From positions 1-40,019 of the forward strand of contig JAABTQ010000032.1 of NCBI GenBank assembly GCA_011389745.1: DNA of 40,019 nucleotides. Reading direction: 5' to 3'. The translations under genes and the position numbers were made by a program. Below, piece by piece: positions 7,650 through 16,123 of this stretch (positions are counted from its first letter, which is position 1; every line of letters starts with the position of its first letter). The notes below the pieces were generated by a model. That model did no database searches and had not been told where the DNA came from. It was given only the letters and a program-made list of their open reading frames with translations. Origin of the DNA: Desulfobacteraceae bacterium. Lineage in GTDB: Bacteria > Desulfobacterota > Desulfobacteria > Desulfobacterales > SKZT01.

Positions 7650-8498
7650 TCAAAAAAGAATTCCCACATAGCCTACAAAACTATCTCCCGGACTTTTTTC
7701 ATAGCTGGTGGAATAGGCAATAGCCTGGGCGCGCTGAGATCCCAACTGTTTTCCGGCGGCCAAAGCCGTTGCTGCGGCCCCAGCGCAACAGGCGTTTTGT
7801 CTTGTCAGCGCCTCTTGCAGGATTGTTTCAGGTTCCATGGTCAGCATCGCTTCGATCAGGATTCTATCATTTTCATTGCGGACCCAATCTAAAGCGGATT
7901 TCCCTGTTCCTTTGGGTGTAAATCCATAATTTAAACCGTAATGGGTCAGGTCTGTGGATCCGATAACTTTCATGCGTACCCCGAGACGATTGGCCAATTT
8001 TGCTGCGAACGCTCCGATTTCAAGAGCTTTTTTTGTTGGAGGCACACCTATAGGCACGATTTTTGTATCTTTGAAAAAATATTTGATAAAAGGAAGCTGC
8101 AGTTCAATGGTGTTATCATGGTTGTATTTATCCGCAGTTTCGATAATAAATGGAAATTTTGCCGCTAATTCACCTGCAATGTTCTCATCGATTAGAAGTT
8201 CGCCAAAAGGCGTATCCCAGGCACCTTCTTGCATAATGTAACATGAAGATCCCGGATGAAGGTGCATGCCGAAAAGAACAATGACATCAGGAGATGGGTC
8301 TTCAAGTGTTTTGATAACATTACAGGCGATACTTCCTGAAAAAAACCATCCTGCGTGAGGAACAATTCCACCCACCGGATTGCGACCTAAAGATAAGGGG
8401 GTAAATTTTTCTTTTAAAAACTTATTAATTTCTTTTTCACAACCCGAGGCGCTGCCCGGATACCAACTTCCGGCAAAATCAGCTTTTCTTATTTTCAT
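7650..8498 (-). CDS. MEMO-family protein (AmmeMemoRadiSam system protein B)
   Basis: A 282-residue MEMO-like protein, related to the LigB dioxygenase fold. It starts MKIRKADFAGSWYPG, a strongly conserved family opening. Putative metal-site residues are visible in PHAGW, LFGMHLHPG, STDLTHYG and a Cys in NACCAGAAAT, corresponding to the three His and one Cys that bind metal in human MEMO1. In prokaryotes the family often occurs with an AMMECR1-domain protein and a dedicated radical SAM enzyme; neither is adjacent here. I start at ATG 8498, preceded by AAAGGAG, because the 15 extra upstream codons are not conserved in the family. The biochemical role is unsettled, with copper/iron binding and redox work reported for the human protein. 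Confidence 0.87.
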   Translation of the reverse strand: MKIRKADFAGSWYPGSASGCEKEINKFLKEKFTPLSLGRNPVGGIVPHAGWFFSGSIACNVIKTLEDPSPDVIVLFGMHLHPGSSCYIMQEGAWDTPFGELLIDENIAGELAAKFPFIIETADKYNHDNTIELQLPFIKYFFKDTKIVPIGVPPTKKALEIGAFAAKLANRLGVRMKVIGSTDLTHYGLNYGFTPKGTGKSALDWVRNENDRILIEAMLTMEPETILQEALTRQNACCAGAAATALAAGKQLGSQRAQAIAYSTSYEKSPGDSFVGYVGILF

Positions 8499-8630
8499 AG
8501 CGATCTTGCTCCTTTCTAAAACGAGATTCTTCGACTCAATCAAATGATAAAGTCGGAAGAAGTTTAATCAGGTTGAAATAAAATTAATGATACCAAAATT
8601 CGGATCTGTGGCAAATTAGGATTGCTGCAA

Positions 8631-9881
8631 TCAGATCATTTCCAGAGCGCAAGCCATTGAAACGCCTCCTCCTCCACATAAGGAGGCGAGTCCCAGTGTT
8701 TTTCCATGATTTTTCATGGCATACAAAAGGGTGACAATAATTCGTGCGCCGGTAGCACCGATAGGATGCCCCAAACCGATTCCCGAGCCATTAACATTGG
8801 TTATTGATCTTTTGAGATTCAACTGTTTTTCGCACCCAAGATACTGCGCGGCAAAAGCCTCATTGATTTCGATAAGTTCGAAGTCTTCGATTTTGAGACC
8901 ACTTTTGTTACAAAGATCCCCTACGGCAGGTACCGGGGAAAGACCCATCACTGAAGGATGACACCCGCCTTTTCCCACTGCCTTGATTTTTGCCATGGGA
9001 GAAATTCTCAATTCATCTGCCTTCTCAGCAGACATAATGACCAAGCCGGCTGAACCGTCATTAATCCCACTGGAATTACCGGCAGTCACCTTACCGATTT
9101 CGGGTACAAAAGCAGGAGGCAGTTTCCGAAGCTGTTCCATGGTCAGGCCCGGGCGGAAATGCTCATCTTTGTCAAAAACAACTTCATGACCTTTTTTCTG
9201 CATGATTTCAACTGGTACGATTTCATCTTTAAAGGAACCGTCATTGTTGGCTCTTTCTGCATTGTGATGACTTCTTAAAGCGACCTCATCCATTTCTTCT
9301 CTCGATATGTTCAGATATTGGGCGACAAATTCCGCAGTGTGTCCCATGAGATAGGGTTTTCCTCTAAAATAACTTAATGGGGGGTCACTCGCGTTTACCG
9401 GGCCCTGTTCGGGGTGAGGAAGATAAAACGATCCGGAATGGAGTGCATGGACCATGGCATCGGCCAAGACATGATCCTGAAATCGACATCCCCATCTGGC
9501 ATCGTCCGAATAATAGGGAACACCTGACATGTGCTCAACCCCGCCGGCCAGAATAATGTCGGCCATATTCGCCTGAATCATGGCCATACCGGAAATGACT
9601 GCTTCCATACCGGATATGCAAACACGATTGACGGTAGCAGCGATGACAGATTCCGGAATTGACGATAAAAGCGCCGCGACGCGACTGACATTAAAGGCAT
9701 CCATGGGTTCGATACAGCATCCGTATCGAACGTCATCGATCATTCCGGCTTCAATTCCGGCTCGCTTTATAGCCTCTTTCATGGTACATGCCGCAATGGA
9801 CGGTGCATTGCTTTTTTTCAGACTTCCCCCAAATGCTCCGATGGCTGTTCGACAAGCTGATACAATCACAACTTCCTTCAT
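8631..9881 (-). CDS. Thiolase, acetyl-CoA C-acyltransferase type
   Basis: A 416-residue complete thiolase. The nucleophilic cysteine is C88 in NRVCISGMEAV, and the C-terminal half carries NEAFAAQ, GHPIGATGAR and the second catalytic cysteine in LCGGGG. These enzymes cleave 3-ketoacyl-CoA to acetyl-CoA in beta-oxidation, or run in reverse to condense acetyl-CoA; chain-length preference cannot be read. It is distinct from the second thiolase in this window (fadI at 37863), which differs in loop lengths. It has its own near-consensus promoter and a ribosome site AAAGGA about 10 bases before the ATG, and no gene follows closely, so it appears monocistronic or loosely linked to the MEMO gene 132 bp downstream. 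Confidence 0.92.
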   Translation of the reverse strand: MKEVVIVSACRTAIGAFGGSLKKSNAPSIAACTMKEAIKRAGIEAGMIDDVRYGCCIEPMDAFNVSRVAALLSSIPESVIAATVNRVCISGMEAVISGMAMIQANMADIILAGGVEHMSGVPYYSDDARWGCRFQDHVLADAMVHALHSGSFYLPHPEQGPVNASDPPLSYFRGKPYLMGHTAEFVAQYLNISREEMDEVALRSHHNAERANNDGSFKDEIVPVEIMQKKGHEVVFDKDEHFRPGLTMEQLRKLPPAFVPEIGKVTAGNSSGINDGSAGLVIMSAEKADELRISPMAKIKAVGKGGCHPSVMGLSPVPAVGDLCNKSGLKIEDFELIEINEAFAAQYLGCEKQLNLKRSITNVNGSGIGLGHPIGATGARIIVTLLYAMKNHGKTLGLASLCGGGGVSMACALEMI

Positions 9882-10037
9882 AATCGCGCATCCTTTTCAA
9901 AATGGAACCGAAATTTTTCAGAAAAAGAATTAAACTTTGCAAGTTCTTTCTCCAGTTAATGAATAGCAGTCGCAATATCTATAAAAAAATGCTTTTTGGA
10001 CCAAACATGTTTTTTGGAATTTTGTGAACTGACCCAA

Positions 10038-10066
10038 ATCATAAGGGAATTTTATCAATGTGTCAA
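10038..10066 (-). promoter_or_regulatory. Near-consensus sigma-70 promoter of the thiolase gene
   Basis: On the minus strand TTGACA (10066-10061) is separated by exactly 17 bp from TATGAT (10043-10038). Transcription would start near 10031, leaving a leader of about 150 nt before the thiolase ATG. The rest of the 312-base divergent gap (9882-10193) holds only the candidate promoter for the rubrerythrin-like gene. Confidence 0.75.
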
Positions 10067-10143
10067 AAAGAAAGCTTTCACGCCATGTATTATGTTGACA
10101 AACTTCAGGAAAAGACAAATGATAAACCATAATTTATTGTAAT

Positions 10144-10174
10144 TTGACTTGTTTGTTTTGAAACGAAATATATT
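10144..10174 (+). promoter_or_regulatory. Possible promoter of the rubrerythrin-like gene
   Basis: TTGACT at 10144-10149 is followed by TATATT at 10169-10174, a 19-bp spacer that is longer than ideal. A better -35 (TTGACA, 10095-10100) lies upstream but has no matching -10 at 17 bp. The assignment is therefore weak. Confidence 0.35.
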
Positions 10175-10193
10175 ATCAATGGAGGATCATCCT

Positions 10194-10661
10194 ATGTCAG
10201 ACCAACGACTAATGCAACTTATCGACACCGCTATTAAAAGGGAGGAAGAGGCATTTGACTTTTACATGGGAATTCTCGGGAAAATAAATGAAGACCATGT
10301 AATAGAAACCATTGAAGAAATTGCAGAGGAAGAGAAAAAGCATAAGGCATTCCTGGTTAAATATCGTGACGAGCAATGGAGTCCAAAGAACTTAAAGATG
10401 AGCGATGTCACCTATTATAAAATCGCCGAATACCAGGAGGAGCCTGAGATTAAAAGCAATATGAAAAGTGAGGATGTTTACCTGGTGGCATCTCACAGGG
10501 AGCTTCGTTCCTACAATTTTTATACGGAACTGGCAGGTCTTCATCCGGATAGCGAGGTTAAAGAACTATTGCTGAAGATGGCCAATGAGGAACTCAGGCA
10601 CAAGGAAAAAATGGAATATTTATACGCCAATACAGCCTTTCCGCAGACAGACGGTGGTTGA
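10194..10661 (+). CDS. Rubrerythrin/ferritin-like diiron protein
   Basis: A 155-residue cytoplasmic protein with the four-helix ferritin-like fold. Two ExxH motifs are visible, E47-H50 in EEIAEEEKKHKAF and E133-H136 in NEELRHKEKM, together with helix glutamates near E19 and E103. These would form the diiron centre used to reduce peroxide or oxygen in anaerobes. It lacks the C-terminal rubredoxin cysteines of classical rubrerythrin, so it belongs with the short erythrin-like proteins. The start is ATG 10194 because GGAGG lies 8 bases upstream; that GGAGG is itself part of an earlier in-frame ATG, which I reject. It is alone on the plus strand, divergent from the thiolase gene and convergent with surE across a strong hairpin. 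Confidence 0.85.
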   Translation: MSDQRLMQLIDTAIKREEEAFDFYMGILGKINEDHVIETIEEIAEEEKKHKAFLVKYRDEQWSPKNLKMSDVTYYKIAEYQEEPEIKSNMKSEDVYLVASHRELRSYNFYTELAGLHPDSEVKELLLKMANEELRHKEKMEYLYANTAFPQTDGG

Positions 10662-10679
10662 TGCCTATATATCATTCTT

Positions 10680-10721
10680 AACCCTGCAAGGCAAATGTCA
10701 ATTCAATTGCCTTGCAGGGTT
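10680..10721. terminator. 15-bp hairpin between the convergent rubrerythrin-like gene and surE
   Basis: Bases 10680-10694 and 10707-10721 are perfectly complementary (AACCCTGCAAGGCAA with its inverse) around a 12-nt loop. The position between two converging stop codons, 9 bp from the surE stop, suggests a bidirectional terminator. The T-tract is poor on both strands, so efficiency as an intrinsic terminator is uncertain. Confidence 0.7.
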
Positions 10722-10730
10722 ACTACTGCT

Positions 10731-11489
10731 TTAAAAATCATGATTCCAATCCTTGAGTTTCTCCAGAGTCTGATAATCAGTCATGTCGCACTTAATCGGT
10801 GTTATTGAAATGTAATTCTGATTTACCGCTGTACTATCCAGATCAGAGTCGTTGTCACTGGGTATGGCATCAAAACCTTGCCAGTAATAAGTTTTGTTTC
10901 TGGGATCAATTCTCTTTTCAATAAATTCCGAGTATAATGCTGTGTTCTGGCGACAGATTTTTACACCTGATATCTCCGCCATAGACAAATTTGGAAAATT
11001 GACATTTAAAAATGTTCCCAGAGCAAGCTTTTTATGCGCCACTTTTTCAACCAACGTTTCGATGAATTTTGCGGCATGGTCATAGTGAATGGTTTCGTTA
11101 CCTTCCATAGATACCGCAATAGCCGCAATACCATAGAGAGTCGCTTCCTTAGCCGCCGATACCGTACCCGAATAATTGACATTGATACCGACATTCGCCC
11201 CGGGGTTGATGCCGGAAATAACCATATCCGGCTTTTTTTTAAGGATTTCCAGAATACCCAGCTTGATGCAGTCTACTGGCGTACCACTAACCGACCAACA
11301 GGGGCCTGATCCGTTGATAGACATTTTAATGACACGAAGGGGTGCATGAAGTGTAATGGCATGTCCAATAGCGCTTCGCTCCCGATCCGGAGCCACAACC
11401 GTGACATGATGTTTTTTGTTTAATATTTTTTGAAGGGACCAAATGCCCTCAAAATAAATTCCGTCATCGTTAGTTAATAATATATTCAT
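10731..11489 (-). CDS. surE: 5'-nucleotidase SurE
   Basis: A 252-residue full-length SurE, the metal-dependent nucleoside-monophosphate phosphatase linked to stationary-phase survival. The metal site is formed by the N-terminal MNILLTNDDG (two aspartates). Other family marks are VVAPDRERSAIGHAIT, the GTPVDC segment, and SGINPGANVGINVNYSGTV with its Asn/Ser ligands. The C-terminal region reaches the usual length, ending at the DYQTLEKLKDW helix. It is divergent from lptD, with 131 bp between the starts, and converges on the rubrerythrin-like gene. In many proteobacteria surE neighbours stress or protein-repair genes, but no such partner is present here. Confidence 0.96.
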   Translation of the reverse strand: MNILLTNDDGIYFEGIWSLQKILNKKHHVTVVAPDRERSAIGHAITLHAPLRVIKMSINGSGPCWSVSGTPVDCIKLGILEILKKKPDMVISGINPGANVGINVNYSGTVSAAKEATLYGIAAIAVSMEGNETIHYDHAAKFIETLVEKVAHKKLALGTFLNVNFPNLSMAEISGVKICRQNTALYSEFIEKRIDPRNKTYYWQGFDAIPSDNDSDLDSTAVNQNYISITPIKCDMTDYQTLEKLKDWNHDF

Positions 11490-11501
11490 AAGAACTTCAG
11501 C

Positions 11502-11529
11502 TTGACATTTTTCAGTGAGTCGGTATTAG
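11502..11529 (+). promoter_or_regulatory. Candidate promoter of lptD
   Basis: TTGACA (11502-11507) followed after 16 bp by TATTAG (11524-11529) faces lptD in the surE-lptD divergent gap. The -35 is perfect; the -10 matches 4 of 6 bases. A leader of about 85 nt would precede the lptD ATG. Confidence 0.5.
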
Positions 11530-11620
11530 TTGCATAATTTAATTTATTAGCAGTATAGTACCATGCAAATTTTAAGCCGTAAATATGTATTTTCCACCTA
11601 CATTAAAAAGACGATAAAAA

Positions 11621-13978
11621 ATGGCTGAAAAAAAGAAAAATACAGATCGTAATCATTTCCTTTCTTTTAATTATTTCAACTATAAGATTAAAACTTGTCT
11701 GAGGTTCGCAGTGTTATTGGCGACCCTTTTTGTCTTTTTTTTAAATGATTTTAATGGGTTGGTACGAGCAGAAGGCTTGGCCGGATCTCAAAGGGGAACA
11801 CCATGGCACGTCGTGGCCGATGAAGTTCGATATGATAAAAGTACGGATCAGTATTTTGCCTCAGGAAATGTGATTATTTCCAAAGAGAATCTGAAGCTTT
11901 CCGCCGACCGGGTTCATTTTCAGCAAAATACCATGGAGATTTTCGCCGATGGTCATGTCATGCTGATATCCGGCAAGGATATTTTGACAGGAGAGCGCAT
12001 GGAAATGGATTTGAACAAGGAAATCGGGGTTGTATTTGACGGGACGATTTTCATTGAGCAAAATCATTTTTATATAAGAGGTAACCGTCTTGAAAAAACC
12101 GGCCAGGACACCTATCAGGCCGAACGCGCCAGCCTTACAAGTTGCGATGGAGAAAAGCCTGCCTGGAAAATAAACGCCCGAAATGTCAAAGTGACCGTTG
12201 AAGGGTATGGCTCTGCCCGGCATGCATCGCTCTGGGCTAAGAATGTACCGGTCTTCTATTCACCCTACCTTTTTTTTCCGGTTAAACGTAATCGTCAAAC
12301 CGGTTTTTTAACTCCTCAGCTCGGATATTCGGACAGAAAAGGAGTTGAATATGTTCAGCCGTTTTTCTGGGCTATTGATAAGAGTTCTGACGCTACTTTT
12401 TACGAACACTACATGGGCAATAGAGGAAACAAGCTGGGAGCTGAATACAGGTACATGCTCAACACTGAAACCAAAGGTGCTGTGATGGCGGATATTTTAA
12501 ACGATCGAGAAGTCGATGACGGCATCGGTAATAATTCAGATGACTGGGGTTATACAGATGATCAATATCTTCGCCCCAACAAAGATCGCTATTGGTTCAG
12601 GATGAAACATGACCAGGCACTTCCGTCCGGTTTTTCGGGCAGGCTGGATTTGGATATCGTCAGTGATCAGGATTACCTCAATGAATTTAAAAAGGGATAC
12701 AGCGGCTTTGATGAAACAGAGAGATATTTCCTGAGTGAATTTGGCAGAGAAATAGATGACTATAATGATCCTGTGAGGGTTAACCGGTTAAACATTTTCA
12801 AAAACTGGAACCTTTACTCGTTAAATGCAGAAGCCCAATGGTATGATGATGTTATCAAAAGAAGGCAGGAAGATAGAAACACCACACTGCACAGGCTTCC
12901 GTTTATAAGTTTTAATTCACTTCGCCAGCCTCTGATATCCCCGACTTTTTTTTATGACTTTGAATCCGAATATACTTATTTTTTTCGCGAAGACAGTTAC
13001 ACGGGGCACCGGATTGACGTTCATCCGAGGTTGTATTTACCTTTGAGGTATAAAAATTATTTTTCTGTAGAGCCCTCGGTGGGTCTCCGCGAAACTTTAT
13101 GGTATCTCGACGACCAGGAGGGTTTTTCAGATAACAACAGCAAGTCTATGAGCAGAGAGCTTGTGGATGCCCAGCTTGATTTGTCAACTGACCTGTCTCG
13201 CTCTTATGTCTTAAATTCAACAAACGCTGATCGGATCAAGCATATGGTCAGGCCTCAGGTTATTTACCACTTTATACCCCCGACATCCCAGGATAATTTG
13301 CCGGAATTTGATGAAGTGGATCGTATCGAAAAGATAAGTGCGGTCACTTATTCTGTTACCAACACCTTTTCTTTGAGGTCCAGACTCCCTGAAGAAAATA
13401 CGAAACATAACTTAAAAATGGGAGCTACGGACAACACCGAAATTGACGATAGCGAACCGGCATATGCCTACCGTCCCTTTTGCCGATTCAAGGTTGAGCA
13501 AAGTTATGATTTTAACGAAACCATCGAAGGCGAACCCTTTTCACCCATTTATGCCAGGCTTGATTTGATAGTCGGAAGGTTACTCTCTCTGAATGCCGAT
13601 GCCCAGTGGTCTACCTATGACAGTAGTTTTTTGACCCGCAATATTGCCTTAAGGTTAACCGATAAACGAGGAGATCGTTTGTTTTTAGAACATCGTTACA
13701 CTCAGGATCTCACAGAAACTTTTTACGGGGATGCAATTATAAATCTCCATGAACGTATTGCCATGTTCACTGAATATGAGAGAAATATAAAAGATGGAAA
13801 AACTCTGTTGTATGGCGTCGGTTTTTTGTATATGGCTTCCTGCTGGTCACTGGATATCGGGTATGCCGATGAAGAAGGAGACAAAAGGTATGCGCTCATG
13901 GTCAATCTTTATGGTTTGGGCGGGTTGGGGTCAGCTTACGCCGGCAGCAAGATCGAAAATCCCTTTGCATATCGTTAA
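11621..13978 (+). CDS. lptD: LPS assembly outer-membrane protein LptD
   Basis: A 785-residue LptD/OstA homologue that inserts lipopolysaccharide into the outer leaflet. A basic N-terminus and hydrophobic segment (about 27-43, CLRFAVLLATLFVFFL) act as a signal peptide, with possible cleavage after VRA. The periplasmic OstA/jellyroll domain follows at about 60-190 (WHVVADEVRYDK, ASGNVIISKENLKLSADRVHF). The C-terminal beta-barrel has the LptD family blocks VFYSPYLFFPVKRNRQTGFL and repeated amphipathic strands up to the end. Cysteines are few (for example in LTSCDGEK, RPFCRF and SCWSL), so the E. coli disulfide pattern is probably not conserved. No strong ribosome site precedes the ATG. The presence of LptD shows an LPS-bearing outer membrane, in line with the kdn genes 6.4 kb downstream. 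Confidence 0.95.
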   Translation: MAEKKKNTDRNHFLSFNYFNYKIKTCLRFAVLLATLFVFFLNDFNGLVRAEGLAGSQRGTPWHVVADEVRYDKSTDQYFASGNVIISKENLKLSADRVHFQQNTMEIFADGHVMLISGKDILTGERMEMDLNKEIGVVFDGTIFIEQNHFYIRGNRLEKTGQDTYQAERASLTSCDGEKPAWKINARNVKVTVEGYGSARHASLWAKNVPVFYSPYLFFPVKRNRQTGFLTPQLGYSDRKGVEYVQPFFWAIDKSSDATFYEHYMGNRGNKLGAEYRYMLNTETKGAVMADILNDREVDDGIGNNSDDWGYTDDQYLRPNKDRYWFRMKHDQALPSGFSGRLDLDIVSDQDYLNEFKKGYSGFDETERYFLSEFGREIDDYNDPVRVNRLNIFKNWNLYSLNAEAQWYDDVIKRRQEDRNTTLHRLPFISFNSLRQPLISPTFFYDFESEYTYFFREDSYTGHRIDVHPRLYLPLRYKNYFSVEPSVGLRETLWYLDDQEGFSDNNSKSMSRELVDAQLDLSTDLSRSYVLNSTNADRIKHMVRPQVIYHFIPPTSQDNLPEFDEVDRIEKISAVTYSVTNTFSLRSRLPEENTKHNLKMGATDNTEIDDSEPAYAYRPFCRFKVEQSYDFNETIEGEPFSPIYARLDLIVGRLLSLNADAQWSTYDSSFLTRNIALRLTDKRGDRLFLEHRYTQDLTETFYGDAIINLHERIAMFTEYERNIKDGKTLLYGVGFLYMASCWSLDIGYADEEGDKRYALMVNLYGLGGLGSAYAGSKIENPFAYR

Positions 13979-14191
13979 ATCATTTTCATCCGCATAGAAT
14001 TCTTGGTTTTTAAATTGGTCCTTGAAAGCAGGCAATTTCCTGAGTATCATAAACAATAGATTTTTTGAAATAGATTATAAAATAACTGTTTACCTGTACA
14101 CAAATTCTTTTGTTTTCCACCCCGATCCCTTCAATAAGGGAAGGAGCGGTTCGTTCAGGCATTATATAGAAACAATATACATTTAGTTAAT

Positions 14192-14716
14192 ATGATAATA
14201 ATAAAAGATCCATCCTGGTATGTGTTACACACGCGAAGTCGATTCGAAAATGTCGTTAACGAAGGGCTAATGAAAAAGTCCATCGAAGTTTTTCTTCCAA
14301 AAATATTGGTCAGGAGTAAACGGATGGATCGTAAAAAGATGATTCGGGTTCCACTGTTTCCCGGGTATCTTTTTGTTAAGACCGATCTGAATCCTTCGGA
14401 GCATCTTGAAATATTAAAAACAGTGGGGGCTGTTCGTCTTATCGGAAGCACCGGCGGACCTAAACCAGTGCCTGATGAAGCAGTGCAATCCCTGATGATC
14501 ATGGTCAGGGCAGACGACGTCATATCCACCGCAGAAATGTATAGAAAAGGCGATCGTGTGGTAGTCGTTTACGGCCCTTTCACCGGCGTAGTCGGTCAGT
14601 TTATCCGATATGGAGGCAAAGGACGGGTAGTGGTGAATATCGAAGTGCTGGGGCAGTGTGCCGGTGTGGATGTCAGCGAGGGTGATATTGAAAAAGTACC
14701 TGATATTATGTCATAA
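14192..14716 (+). CDS. NusG-like specialised transcription antiterminator (RfaH/UpxY/LoaP type)
   Basis: A 174-residue NusG paralogue. The NGN domain spans about 8-105 (SWYVLHTRSRFENVVNEGL, a PLFPGYLFVKTDL core, and TVGAVRLIGSTGGPKPV). A KOW domain follows at about 118-170 (KGDRVVVVYGPFTGVVGQFIRY). It lacks the SecE-NusG-rplK context of housekeeping NusG. Such paralogues bind RNA polymerase and stop premature termination in long envelope or polysaccharide operons. There is no adjacent polysaccharide operon; neighbours are lptD and an HU-type gene. The 213-bp upstream gap holds a small CCCTT-CAAT-AAGGG hairpin (14127-14140) followed by GGAGCGGTTCG. No ribosome site is apparent before the ATG. 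Confidence 0.85.
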   Translation: MIIIKDPSWYVLHTRSRFENVVNEGLMKKSIEVFLPKILVRSKRMDRKKMIRVPLFPGYLFVKTDLNPSEHLEILKTVGAVRLIGSTGGPKPVPDEAVQSLMIMVRADDVISTAEMYRKGDRVVVVYGPFTGVVGQFIRYGGKGRVVVNIEVLGQCAGVDVSEGDIEKVPDIMS

Positions 14717-14720
14717 ATGC

Positions 14721-14749
14721 TTGACTTGTCCATTGTTTTTAATTAGAAA
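14721..14749 (+). promoter_or_regulatory. Candidate promoter of the HU-type gene
   Basis: TTGACT (14721-14726) and TAGAAA (14744-14749) are separated by 17 bp and lie about 45 bp before the HU-type ATG, just after the stop of the NusG-like gene. This supports independent expression of the HU-type gene. Confidence 0.5.
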
Positions 14750-14793
14750 TACTCATATTTTTTTAATAGTAATTGATATTAACGGGAGGTTCA

Positions 14794-15069
14794 ATGAACA
14801 AGCTTGAGCTGGTTAATGCCTTGAAAAATGAGGCCAATATCTCCAAAATGGATGCTGCAAAGGTTGTCCAGATCTTTTTTGATTATATTTCCGATGCTAT
14901 GACTAAAGGAGAACGCGTTGAAATTCGGGGATTGTGCAGTTTTTATGTAAAAGAATATAAAAGCTACACCGGCAGAAATCCAAAAACGGGAGAAAAAGTA
15001 ACGATTAAACCCAAAAAATTACCGTTTTTCAAATCCGGAAAAGAATTGAGAGAACGGGTGGATTACTAA
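14794..15069 (+). CDS. HU/IHF-family nucleoid DNA-binding protein
   Basis: A 91-residue histone-like protein. It begins MNKLELVNALKNEANISKMDA and continues with the IFFDYISDAMTKGERVEIRGL dimerisation core. The DNA-binding beta-arm segment GRNPKTGEKVTIKPKK contains the intercalating proline found in the family. It bends DNA and compacts the nucleoid; HU-like and IHF-beta-like members cannot be separated confidently by eye. The start is ATG 14794, preceded by GGGAGG 5 bases upstream; an earlier in-frame start is not supported by the family. It lies 3 bp before the start of holB, so the two are probably co-transcribed. Confidence 0.94.
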   Translation: MNKLELVNALKNEANISKMDAAKVVQIFFDYISDAMTKGERVEIRGLCSFYVKEYKSYTGRNPKTGEKVTIKPKKLPFFKSGKELRERVDY

Positions 15070-15072
15070 TTT

Positions 15073-16119
15073 GTGTCAGGTTTCAATTCAATAATCGGTC
15101 AGGAACAACCAAAGCGGTTTCTAACTATTCTTTTACAAAAGGGAATGATCCCAAACGCACTGCTTTTTACCGGGTCGGAAGGTGTGGGAAAAAAAATGGC
15201 TGCTCTTTCATTTGCAATGGCAGCAAACTGTGCAGGGAAGCATAAGTCCCCCCAGAAAAGTTCAGGTCTAAATTTTGAAGATGAGATATTCCCGACTGAG
15301 CCATGCGGTACTTGCAAAAACTGCCGGCAATTTGATTCCGGCAGTTATCCTGATTTCATACGCATAGATCCGGAAGGTCAGGTGACAAAAATTGCTCAGA
15401 TTCGAGAACTTCGTCAATTAATATCGATGAAACCCTTTGGAGCAGGACTGCGTGTCATCGTTTTAAGTAAAGCACACACCTTAAATCAGGAGGCATCAAA
15501 TGCGCTGCTCAAAGTCCTCGAAGAACCACCAAACAGGACTATTCTGATTCTCATCACTCCGAGGATATCCGATCTTCTTCCGACCATTGTGTCTCGATGT
15601 CAGCACATAAGGTTCCATCCCATTCCGGTAAAACTTTTAGCAGCTGTACTTACGCAAGAACATACAATGGATCATAAAGAAGCTGAATTTATTGCCGCAA
15701 TGGCCAATGGAAGCTTTTCCCGAGCGTTGGCATTGAAAAATACCGACTGGATTTTTCGTCGCAACTGGATAATAAAAGAAATCGAAAACATGGATACTTC
15801 CTCTGTAGCAGTCATTCTAGCTATGGCTGAAAAAATGGGTAAAAACAAAGACAAGGAGTCGACCCAGGATCTATTGGAGATGATTAAAACCTGGTATCGT
15901 GATTTAATGATTGCCAAGTATTGTCCGGATAAAATTATCAATAAAGACTTGATGGTAACTGTTCGAAATGTTTCGCAGCGGTATCATCAAAACACTTTAT
16001 TGAACCGAATATCGGCCGTTCAAAGGGCACAAAAAGAAATTGATGCCAATGTGAACACAAGGCTTGTGCTGGAAAACCTGTTCTTAACCTTGGCTGAAAC
16101 GCCCTTGGATATTGATTAA
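15073..16119 (+). CDS. holB: DNA polymerase III delta-prime subunit (clamp loader)
   Basis: A 348-residue AAA+ clamp-loader subunit. It opens with FNSIIGQEQPKRFL and has a P-loop-like GSEGVGKK (about 34-41). A zinc module is suggested by an upstream Cys (NCAGK) plus PCGTCKNC. Sensor-region motifs SNALLKVLEEPP and TIVSRCQHIRF follow, then a C-terminal helical collar. It helps load the beta sliding clamp on DNA. The start is a GTG at 15073, three bases after the HU stop, with no clear Shine-Dalgarno; coupling to the HU gene may help. The following gene, ricT, begins 4 bp after its stop. The holB-ricT neighbourhood is widespread in bacteria, which supports the identification. Confidence 0.92.
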   Translation: MSGFNSIIGQEQPKRFLTILLQKGMIPNALLFTGSEGVGKKMAALSFAMAANCAGKHKSPQKSSGLNFEDEIFPTEPCGTCKNCRQFDSGSYPDFIRIDPEGQVTKIAQIRELRQLISMKPFGAGLRVIVLSKAHTLNQEASNALLKVLEEPPNRTILILITPRISDLLPTIVSRCQHIRFHPIPVKLLAAVLTQEHTMDHKEAEFIAAMANGSFSRALALKNTDWIFRRNWIIKEIENMDTSSVAVILAMAEKMGKNKDKESTQDLLEMIKTWYRDLMIAKYCPDKIINKDLMVTVRNVSQRYHQNTLLNRISAVQRAQKEIDANVNTRLVLENLFLTLAETPLDID

Positions 16120-16123
16120 ATTT

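Noticed and set aside
2912-8498. Radical SAM gene plus MEMO gene as one AmmeMemoRadiSam system
   Set aside because: The radical SAM protein has the CPRxCxVNR and CNLLCNFC arrangement of PflX-like proteins, and the iron locus lies between the two genes, so there is no operon link.
10095-10100. TTGACA as the main -35 of the rubrerythrin-like gene
   Set aside because: No -10-like sequence stands at 16-18 bp downstream.
13979-14191. ops/JUMPstart element before the NusG-like gene
   Set aside because: The segment GGAGCGGTTCG has only loose similarity to ops and the hairpin is just 5 bp.
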